From Elymus sibiricus (Eukaryota > Streptophyta > Magnoliopsida > Poales > Poaceae), in NCBI GenBank assembly GCA_039707655.1, contig CM077666.1, positions 395,889,886-395,953,885 of the forward strand: DNA of 64,000 nucleotides, read 5' to 3'. Below the pieces are notes generated by a model. It was not told the origin of the DNA, ran no database searches, and was given only the letters and a program-made list of their open reading frames with translations. Below are positions 56,568 to 64,000 of this stretch, piece after piece (the stretch's first letter is position 1; the number at the start of each line of letters is the position of its first letter). Made by a program: the position numbers and the translations under genes.

Positions 56568-57932
56568 TGTTGGTGCAATGATGTTGCCCCTCTTTGTTTT
56601 GGAGATTGTTGACAAACAGCTTGGGACTAATGTGTTTGCGAGTGCACACAGAGTAACAGGTCCCTGAAGATTGAGAGAAGTTTGGATTCATTTATCCGAA
56701 GGTTAACCTCTGCATTCCAGTGAAGGTTATCTCCGAAGGATTTGACGACAAGATTGACCCTCAAAAATTGCTGACGTAAAGCAATTGGTTCAGTGCCTGT
56801 CCGAGGAAAATGACTGCAGGCGAGGAAATTGGAGACGAACAGAAGATGTAGCATTCTTTTCGTTGTTTCTTTTCCTTTCATTGAGTCATAGGACCACCGT
56901 ACTATTAAGAGGGGTGTAGCATTCGAAAGCTTTGATTCTCTGATGCTAAACCCAAACCTATGAAAGATGTGAGAGAAATCTCTTTGTGTTCCGAGCAAAT
57001 ACTTGCCAGCAAGAGACTGTGATCTTCTTCGCTGCGAGAGATTTGACTCAGACCGAGGAGTTAGCATTTCTTGCTCCGCAAGGAATGTTACCGTTGCTTC
57101 AAACTCCGACCGTTGTGAACGTGTCGGTTGGCCATTGGCTGGACCTCGTGTCCAAAATGGTCATTTCCCTTCAGGGAAGGCTGCGGCTATAAATAGCCAC
57201 CCCGCGTCGGCGTTGTCCGGCGGCTGCTCCGTTTGATTGAGACAAGATTGTTGAGCAACCCACTCTCCTAAGATTTGAGTTTAAAATCCACCGAGAGAAA
57301 ACCCCCAGAGCCGAAAAATTAGATAGTGGTTCAGCATCACTAGAATCTAAGTCCAGTACGCTCCGCCTATTACTCTTGAGAGCTACAACTCTCTAGACGG
57401 TTAGGTGTCTTTTGCTCGAGTGTCGAAGAGTGATTGTCTTCACCGAGCAAACTCTTCAGCAACCAAGAGTAATTGTGGTTCGCGAAGGGAGCTGAAGAGA
57501 GTTTATCTTCAGTGAAGGTTTGGAGATCACCGTCAAGTATCTACCACGAGTAATCGGCATTGGTTGACGAACCAATTGTCGAGGAGAAAAGGGTGAGGAG
57601 AGTTTATCCTCGGTGAGAGTTTATCACAGCCCCTCCAACCAGACGTAGTCCTTGTGCAGAAGGGCAAACTGGTCTACCAAATCCTTGTCGCCATCGAGCA
57701 TCACTGGTCACTTCTATCACCCTGATTTATATTCGAACTGTGTCATGCAATATTTCAATAATGTGATTTTCATCGGTGCATGCGATTAGTTTCCATTCGT
57801 AGGTTTGTATTTGCTCACTATGTTTTGTGTTATCATTCGTTCCGCTGCTGGGTTCCGAGAGTTTTGATATTTTTGAGAAAATCTTAAAACTCCCATTCAC
57901 CCCCCCTCTGGTAGTCATACTTCGATCCTACA
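56568..57932 (+). repeat. Sirevirus 5' LTR (1.37 kb)
   Basis: It starts TGTTGGTGCAATGATG and ends CGATCCTACA. It shares the GAGTCATAGGACCACCGTACT block and the TATA palindrome with the LTR at 40284, but is clearly a different subfamily. Confidence 0.9.
57188..57195 (+). promoter_or_regulatory. TATA box of the right-hand Sirevirus LTR
   Basis: TATAAATA in GGCTATAAATAGCCACCCC, upstream of a leader of about 700 bp to gag. Confidence 0.65.
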
Positions 57933-57946
57933 ATTGGTATCAGAGC
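57933..57946 (+). other. Primer-binding site (initiator tRNA-Met)
   Basis: ATTGGTATCAGAGC lies directly after the LTR end. Confidence 0.85.
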
Positions 57947-57998
57947 AAGGTACTCCTTGACTCTGCTCATTTTGGTCTAACCACCTTGGAGTTTAAGT

Positions 57999-60434
57999 AT
58001 GTCTTCAGTGAGCTACAAGTCGCACCTCAAGATTCCCATCTTCGATGGGACGGACTATCCCTTCTGGAAGGAGAAGATGAAGATCCGTCTCCGAGCCATT
58101 GATGATGATATGTGGAATGTGGTGCAGAATGGATTCACCGTTGAAGTACCCCAGGTTCCCACTGACCTCGAGAAGAAACTTATCCAGATGGATGCTCAAG
58201 CTAAAGATGAAATTGGTGGCCATCTCTCTCGTGCTCAATTTCTTCGCTACCGTCAGTGTGAAACTGCGAAGGAATTGTGGGACATTCTCGATAAGATTAA
58301 CGAGGGTGTTTCAACACAGAAAGAAGCTCGCATTGATACACTTCAGGCCAAGTTCAATCGGTTCAAGCGCATTGGAACTGAAAGCTGTCAGGAAACTTTT
58401 GATCGTCTGAGTGACATTGCAAATGAGCTACAAGGTCTCGGCGTGAAAGATATCACTGATCATGAAGTTGTGAAGAAGTTGCTTCGGTCTCTTGACAGTT
58501 CGTTCGACACACTTGTTCTGATGATTCGGGAACGGGCTGATTTCAAAGTTCTCGACTCTGCTGATATCATGGAAAGGCTAAACACTCACGAAGAACAAGA
58601 AGAAGAAAAGAGAGATCTCTATGGCTCAAGTCACCGAAAAAGTCATGCTCTCAAGGCTGCCCCAGATTCTTCCTCGGAAGGAAATGCCGATGAAGATTCA
58701 GATGACACGGAAAGGCTAGGTCAGGATCTTGCATTGATCATGAAAAGATTCCAGCGCCTGTATAAGAAAAATCAATTCCAGAAGAAAGGATCCAACAATT
58801 CTGGCGGCTCCAAATCCTCAAAGCCAACAGGAGAATACACCTGCTTCAAGTGCAGAAAGCCAGGTCATTTCATTTCGGACTGCCCTCTCAGGGAAGCTGA
58901 AATCCGTGCTACTGGGAGATATGATTCAGGATATCGTGGCAAAAGCAAGAGCAAGAGCAACAACTCCGATGATGAGAAGAAAACGAAGAAGTTCTCGAAG
59001 AAGAAGGATTCCTCCAAGTCCACATCAAGATCTTCCTCGAAGAATCCCTCCAAATCCTCGTCCAACCGCAAGTACACTTCACGCAAGGCTAAGGCGTACA
59101 TCGGCAAGGAAATGGATTCCGAAGAAGAATCATCTACTGACGACGAAGAGGATGATGAATCGGAGGAGGACTCCGACTCTGGCATGGCTGGCATAGCATG
59201 TGGCTCCAGGTCTGCATCGAACTTCTTCGAAAAGCATTCGAGCGACAATGAGTCTCCTTCGTACTGCTTCATGGCCAAAGCTTCGAAAGAAAAGGTATCC
59301 GCTAAACATCAAAAGGTTCACTCTAGTGATCAATATTCTTCTGATGAGGATGACTATGCTAAGCTGATTAAAATTGCTAATATTCAACAAAACTCGCTAG
59401 AGAAAAATGAGAAAACCCTCAGGAAGACTGAAGGGTTGTTGGTTGAGGAGATGGAGAAAAATCAGTCGTTGACCGAAGAGTATTTCATTCTCGAGTCGCG
59501 AATGAAAGAACTCTCAGATCGTCATGATTTTCTCTCAGCTGACCATGAAAGATTGACTTATGATTACCTGAAAAGGAAACAGGATCTCGAGTCACTGAGA
59601 GTGGCTCATGATGACTTGATCAGGGAAAATTCTCTTCTCACCCAACAACTCAAAGAGAAACCTGAAGTGTTTGAACCTCCTTGCTTAAAATGTCTCGAAC
59701 GCAGTAATGCTGAATCAAATGCTGAATCTTCTGTGAATGCTAACCCCTCGGTCGAGGAAAATGGTTCTGTTTCTGATGAAAATGCTAGGTTGAAGGATCT
59801 TCTTCAGACAGGAATGTTCAAGTCTCTCAAAGGGCATCAAACCCTGTGTGATGTTCTGAAGAAATCCATTCTTCACAAAAACCCCAGGAAGGAAGGTATC
59901 GGTTTCGAAAGAAAACTGAACAAAAATGGCTCCTACTGGGTACCAGATCAGTATCCTCGCACTGTGTGGGTGCCAGCTAAGAGCAAAACGCTCGATCCAG
60001 CTTTACTTTCGGGATATGACTCGCCAATCCCCGAATATTCATATGATGATTCTCTGGACAATTATAAGTTGTTCAAGAATCAATGTGGTGAGGCTGTTGC
60101 TCGCTATGTTGGTCCAAACAGCAGGAATGGCCCCCCAAAGGAATCTATCTGGGTGCCTAAGAAAACTATCGAGGCATTACCTGTCACTACACTACTAACC
60201 ATGCAGGAAGAAAATGCTCGATATATCCTTGAAAAGATTCGACGGAATGAGTACATAATTGCTTCACCAAACCGCAATACTCATTCGTCAAGAAGAAACT
60301 TCAATGCTTACTCTTTCGATTATGCTCGTACTGACTCTAGTTACAATACACATAATTCTCGAAAGAAATCATATTCTGCTCGCTCATATGTTTCGAAGCC
60401 ACCTGCAATGATGTGGGTGGTTAAGAAAGCCTGA
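57999..60434 (+). CDS. Sirevirus gag (811 aa, open)
   Basis: This is the capsid/nucleocapsid protein of the retrotransposon, forming the cytoplasmic particle. The N-terminal Copia gag region starts KIPIFDGTDYPFWKEKMKIR; the UBN2-type core covers about residues 10-200; the CCHC zinc knuckle CFKCRKPGHFISDC is at about 282-295. A Ser/Lys/Asp/Glu-rich low-complexity stretch (300-400) and a coiled-coil part (about 450-560, KTEGLLVEEMEKNQSLTEEY) follow, then a conserved C-terminal section (GYDSPIPEYSYDDSLDNYKLF). The large size is typical of Sireviruses. It ends with TGA at 60432, and pol follows in the -1 frame with a short overlap. Confidence 0.93.
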   Translation: MSSVSYKSHLKIPIFDGTDYPFWKEKMKIRLRAIDDDMWNVVQNGFTVEVPQVPTDLEKKLIQMDAQAKDEIGGHLSRAQFLRYRQCETAKELWDILDKINEGVSTQKEARIDTLQAKFNRFKRIGTESCQETFDRLSDIANELQGLGVKDITDHEVVKKLLRSLDSSFDTLVLMIRERADFKVLDSADIMERLNTHEEQEEEKRDLYGSSHRKSHALKAAPDSSSEGNADEDSDDTERLGQDLALIMKRFQRLYKKNQFQKKGSNNSGGSKSSKPTGEYTCFKCRKPGHFISDCPLREAEIRATGRYDSGYRGKSKSKSNNSDDEKKTKKFSKKKDSSKSTSRSSSKNPSKSSSNRKYTSRKAKAYIGKEMDSEEESSTDDEEDDESEEDSDSGMAGIACGSRSASNFFEKHSSDNESPSYCFMAKASKEKVSAKHQKVHSSDQYSSDEDDYAKLIKIANIQQNSLEKNEKTLRKTEGLLVEEMEKNQSLTEEYFILESRMKELSDRHDFLSADHERLTYDYLKRKQDLESLRVAHDDLIRENSLLTQQLKEKPEVFEPPCLKCLERSNAESNAESSVNANPSVEENGSVSDENARLKDLLQTGMFKSLKGHQTLCDVLKKSILHKNPRKEGIGFERKLNKNGSYWVPDQYPRTVWVPAKSKTLDPALLSGYDSPIPEYSYDDSLDNYKLFKNQCGEAVARYVGPNSRNGPPKESIWVPKKTIEALPVTTLLTMQEENARYILEKIRRNEYIIASPNRNTHSSRRNFNAYSFDYARTDSSYNTHNSRKKSYSARSYVSKPPAMMWVVKKA

Positions 60435-63400
60435 TTTCTCTGCAGGACTATGTCTCCGGGTGTACCGAATGGATAATGGATAGTGGATGCACTAGTCATA
60501 TGACCGGAGACAAGTCGTTGTTTGTCGACCCAAATTTAACTGCTTCTTCTGAGAAGTTCATTACTTTCGGTGACAACAACAAAGGAAAGGCAATTGGGCT
60601 AGGTAAAATTGCTATATCCAAGGATAAATCCATTGATGATGTTTTACTTGTTCAATCTCTTGGATTCAATCTTATGTCTGTTGGCAAGCTATGTGATCTA
60701 GGCATGCTAGTCCTATTCTCTAAACTCAAATGCATTGTCTTCATGGCCACTGACAATTCCTTCGTATTCGAAGGAAATAGAAAAGGTGATTTATATATTG
60801 TGGATTTCTCTAAGGGTCCCTCAGTCCGAACTTGTTTGCTTGCAAAAGCAACCGAAGGATGGCTGTGGCACCGAAGACTTGGTCATGCAGGTATGAGAAA
60901 CTTGCAGACACTCGTGAAGAAAAGCCATCTCCTTGGTATTCCTGATGTGAAATTCGACAAGGATCATCTTTGTGCTGCTTGTGAGGCTGGTAAATTGGCC
61001 AAGAAGCATCATTCGTCAAAAACTGTTATGACCACAACAAGACCATTGGAAATTCTTCATATGGATTTATTCGGGCCTCAAAACTATGCAAGCTTCGGAG
61101 GCAGTCATTATGGTCTGGTTATTGTTGATGATTTTTCTCGATATACTTGGGTATTCTTTCTCGAAGACAAAACTTGCACCCAAGACATCTTCAAAAGATT
61201 CGCCAAGAAAGCTGAAAATGAATATGAAGTGCGTATTAAACATGTCAGAAGCGACAATGGCACTGAGTTCAAAAATACTCATATCGAAGATTTTCTCGAT
61301 GAAAATGGTATTACTCATGAATTCTCTACCGCATACACTCCACAACAGAATGGAGTTGTTGAGCGAAAGAATAGAACTCTCATTGAAATGGCGAGAACAA
61401 TGCTCAGTGAGTACAAAACTCCTATTCGCTTCTGGGCTAATGCTATTAATACTGCTTGCCACGTTGTGAATCGTGTTTATCTTCACAAATTCCTTAAGAA
61501 AACTTCATATGAGCTTATCACTGGCAAGAAACCGAATGTTTCCTATCTACGTGTTTTTGGTGCACCTTGTTACATTCGTGATATGAATCATAATTCCAAG
61601 TTTGCACCCAAGGCACATGAAGGTTTTCTTCTTGGTTATGGCTCAAACTCGCATACTTATCGTGTCTATAACTCTCATCACGGGAAGGTTATGGAAACGG
61701 TAAATGTGCGGTTTGATGAATCTAACGGCTCCCAAAAGGAGCACCTGCCAAATGTGATAGATGAACCTCCGATTTCGGATGCAATTCGGCAAATGGCTAT
61801 CGGAGACGTCAGACCAGTTGAAGGAAATGTACCTGATTCCTCCGATGATGATGCTCCAATTGCTCGACGAACTCGCCAAGCTACTGCCGAAGCAAATGCC
61901 GCACCGAACACAAATGGCAACCCGAATCCTAATGCCGATCAAAATGGCAATCCTGATGGAAATGGCGATGCAAATGCCAATCACAATATTGATTCTGAGG
62001 AAGATGAAAATCATGAAGAAAATCCTCATCCACGAGTGTCTAGTCGAGTTGACCCTGCATTAATTCTCGAAGATCTCGAAAATCCAGGTTACAAACCCAC
62101 AACTCGTTCTCGCACTCGTTTGGCTAACTACTATGGCAGTTTTTCTTTCGTCTCATTGACAGAACCTACCAAGTATGAGGAAGCCATGAATGATCCTGAT
62201 TGGATGAATGCCATGCAAGAAGAGTTGGTGCAATTCGAACTAAATGATGTATGGGAATTGGTTGACAAACCGAATCCTAGGAAGCACAATATTATCGGCA
62301 CAAAATGGATCTTCCGAAACAAGCAAGATGAAAATGGCATAGTTGTGAGAAACAAAGCACATCTTGTTGCTCAAGGGTATACACAGGTAGAAGGTATTGA
62401 TTTCGGTGAAACTTATGCTCCTGTTGCTCACCTTGAGGCAATTCGTATTCTTCTCGCTTATGCAAATTACAATGATATAATGCTTTATCAAATGGATGTG
62501 AAAAGTGCTTTTCTCAATGGTGAAATTGATGAGGAAGTATATGTTAGGCAGCCACCTGGCTTTGAAAATCCTCAGTTTCCTAACAAAGTTTTCAGGTTGA
62601 AAAAGGCACAGTATGGACTGAAGCAAGCCCCTCGAGCATGGTATGACACTCTTAAGAAGTTTTTGCTCGAAAAAGGGTTTAAGCCAGGTTCCACTGATTC
62701 CACTCTTTTCACTCGGGCAATCGATTGCGATTTGTTCATGTGTCAAATTTATGTGGATGATATTATTTTCGGCTATACTAACAATGCTTGCAGCATAGAA
62801 TTCGGGCGAATGATGTCCGAGAAATATCAAATGTCTATGATGGGTGAACTTAGGTTCTTTCTCGGACTACAAATTCGTCAACAGGACAATGTAACTTTCA
62901 TATCTCAGGAGAAATACCTGAGAGACTGTCTTAAGAAGTTCAAAATGGATAATTGCAAACAGAAGGGTTACAAAACTCCCATGCCCACTAATGGCCAGCT
63001 GGACGCAGATGTGTACGGTAAAGATTTCGATCAGAAAGCTTATCGTTCGATGATTGGTTCTTTGCTTTACTTATGTGCATCCAGACTTGACATCATGTTG
63101 AGTGTTTGTATGTGTGCTCATTTTCAAGCTGCACCGAAAGAATCGCATCACCAAGCGGTCAAGCGTATTCTGAGATATTTGGCTCACACCCCCACCTTAG
63201 GTTTATGGTATCCTAAGGGAGCACAGTTTGACCTCATTGGTTATTCAGACTCAGATTATGCAGGTGACCGGGTTGACAGGAAATCTACTTCGGGGACATG
63301 GCATTTCCTCGGTAGATCATTGGTTTGTTGGTCGTCAAGGAAGCAGAATTGTGTCTCACTGTCTACGGCTGAAGCCGAATATATTGCTGCTGGTGCTTGC

Positions 63401-63709
63401 TGTACTCAGTTATTATGGATGAAGCAGACTCTGAAGGATTATGGCATCAAGGTGAAGAAGATCCCTCTATTGTGCGACAATGAGAGTGCGATCAAAATTG
63501 CACATAATCCTGTGCAGCACTCTCGCACGAAGCATATTGAGATCAGACATCATTTCCTTCGTGATCATGTTGCTCGGGAAGATATTGTTATCAGCCATGT
63601 CAACACAGATGAGAATCTCGCTGATATCTTCACCAAGCCTCTTGACGAGAAAAGATTCTGTGCGTTACGGTGTGATCTAAATATCCTAGATTCCGCAAAC
63701 GTGCAGTAA
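60425..63709 (+). CDS. Sirevirus pol: protease, integrase, reverse transcriptase, RNase H (open)
   Basis: The frame is open from 60425, overlapping gag by about 10 nt, and the first ATG is at 60476 (MDSGCTSHMTG, aspartic protease site). Then come the pre-integrase zinc region (WHRRLGHAGM...LCAACEAGK), the integrase core with Asp in HMDLFGP, Asp in RSDNGTEF and Glu in NGVVERKNRT, RT with QMDVKSAFLNG and YVDDIIFG near 62750, and RNase H with YSDSDYAGD, STAEAEYIA and DNESAIKIAHN, ending with DENLADIFTKPLD. No stop or frameshift is seen. Some usually conserved positions differ (His in NKAHLVAQGY, Leu in ASRLDIM, Trp-His in STSGTWHFLG), so activity is not certain. pol probably needs frameshifting or splicing from gag. 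Confidence 0.93.
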   Translation, partial: ESLISLQDYVSGCTEWIMDSGCTSHMTGDKSLFVDPNLTASSEKFITFGDNNKGKAIGLGKIAISKDKSIDDVLLVQSLGFNLMSVGKLCDLGMLVLFSKLKCIVFMATDNSFVFEGNRKGDLYIVDFSKGPSVRTCLLAKATEGWLWHRRLGHAGMRNLQTLVKKSHLLGIPDVKFDKDHLCAACEAGKLAKKHHSSKTVMTTTRPLEILHMDLFGPQNYASFGGSHYGLVIVDDFSRYTWVFFLEDKTCTQDIFKRFAKKAENEYEVRIKHVRSDNGTEFKNTHIEDFLDENGITHEFSTAYTPQQNGVVERKNRTLIEMARTMLSEYKTPIRFWANAINTACHVVNRVYLHKFLKKTSYELITGKKPNVSYLRVFGAPCYIRDMNHNSKFAPKAHEGFLLGYGSNSHTYRVYNSHHGKVMETVNVRFDESNGSQKEHLPNVIDEPPISDAIRQMAIGDVRPVEGNVPDSSDDDAPIARRTRQATAEANAAPNTNGNPNPNADQNGNPDGNGDANANHNIDSEEDENHEENPHPRVSSRVDPALILEDLENPGYKPTTRSRTRLANYYGSFSFVSLTEPTKYEEAMNDPDWMNAMQEELVQFELNDVWELVDKPNPRKHNIIGTKWIFRNKQDENGIVVRNKAHLVAQGYTQVEGIDFGETYAPVAHLEAIRILLAYANYNDIMLYQMDVKSAFLNGEIDEEVYVRQPPGFENPQFPNKVFRLKKAQYGLKQAPRAWYDTLKKFLLEKGFKPGSTDSTLFTRAIDCDLFMCQIYVDDIIFGYTNNACSIEFGRMMSEKYQMSMMGELRFFLGLQIRQQDNVTFISQEKYLRDCLKKFKMDNCKQKGYKTPMPTNGQLDADVYGKDFDQKAYRSMIGSLLYLCASRLDIMLSVCMCAHFQAAPKESHHQAVKRILRYLAHTPTLGLWYPKGAQFDLIGYSDSDYAGDRVDRKSTSGTWHFLGRSLVCWSSRKQNCVSLSTAEAEYIAAGACCTQLLWMKQTLKDYGIKVKKIPLLCDNESAIKIAHNPVQHSRTKHIEIRHHFLRDHVAREDIVISHVNTDENLADIFTKPLDEKRFCALRCDLNILDSANVQ

Positions 63710-64000
63710 GCTGGACTCGGCACCCGTACCAACACTTCCACATTTTAGAAGGAATGGGTGCATAACACTTGAAGAGTTTGAAAATTTCGACAAAGTGAAG
63801 TTTTCTTTCTGAGAGTGAATACATTAACGAAGAACTAGACTAACCGGGTGCCACGATAATTGTGCGACGCTCGGGGTCATACAGTTCTTATACGGTGGGT
63901 AACGCCACCACAACTTTTGTCGTTTGGACTGTATTCGAAGATTTTGTGTTTGTCCGAATGTATTTCACTCATAGCTTGTCTTTCGGGTGTTTGTTTTTTT
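63710..64000 (+). other. Post-pol region of the Sirevirus
   Basis: No gene is visible in the last 291 bp. In relatives the extra ORF begins further downstream. Confidence 0.6.

Larger units (their letters stand above)
56568..64000 (+). mobile_element. Sirevirus (Copia) with intact gag and pol; 3' part outside the window
   Basis: 5' LTR, primer-binding site, open gag and open pol in order. The end (extra ORF and 3' LTR expected) lies beyond the right edge. It is inserted in the MULE; the five bases before the LTR are CAAAT, and the matching duplication cannot be seen. It looks autonomous as far as visible. Confidence 0.9.

Noticed and set aside
58865..59278. 137-codon minus-strand frame
   Set aside because: Antisense shadow of the Ser/Asp/Lys-rich part of gag.

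Overview
This window looks like an intergenic stretch of a large grass genome, most likely Triticeae (wheat, Aegilops or barley group). The evidence is nested LTR retrotransposons (Angela/WIS-type Copia, Sirevirus Copia, chromovirus Gypsy), a Mutator-like (MULE) transposon, LINE fragments and a Stowaway MITE. Family names are from memory; no search was run. I see no bacterial, organellar or CRISPR-like features.

Layout. (1) 1-10681: Gypsy material. It holds the 3' part of a non-autonomous element with an accessory ORF (1-591), a 4.1 kb LTR (2533-6639) with a polypurine tract on its left and a primer-binding site on its right, then the chromodomain end and 3.7 kb LTR of a different Gypsy element (6706-10681). 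(2) 10682-19633: the 3' part of a decayed Angela-type Copia, split by two solo LTRs that both keep 5-bp target duplications (AAGCA and GTACA), ending in its 3' LTR. (3) 19634-23964: the 3' ends of two Sirevirus-type Copia elements. (4) 23965-28140: unidentified DNA with local repeats and two LINE 3' ends. (5) 28140-39830: a small gene island. It carries a minus-strand gene whose four coding exons give an uninterrupted 235-residue trypsin-like protease. A LINE sits in its last intron. Its 5' region is a tandem array of six ~1.3 kb units that repeat the leader exons. (6) 39830-56567: a MULE in the promoter-proximal DNA of that gene, split by a complete, young, non-autonomous Sirevirus (40284-51952, TSD CCCTC). 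That Sirevirus has gag and an extra ORF but no pol. (7) 56568-64000: the 5' LTR, gag and pol of a second Sirevirus that looks coding-competent and runs off the right edge.

How the parts relate. The gene island is the oldest layer. The MULE landed next to its promoter, and the Sireviruses then landed in the MULE. The right-hand Sirevirus is a plausible trans-helper type for the pol-less one, because their gag proteins, primer-binding sites and LTR promoters match in layout. On the left, each element is inserted into the next one to its right: Gypsy into Angela-type Copia, into one Sirevirus, into another, into unidentified DNA.

Most promising for follow-up: the protease gene with its exon-bearing tandem array; the Sirevirus in which pol is replaced by a segment with its own TATA box and leader; and the overlapping coiled-coil ORF at the end of the MULE transposase.
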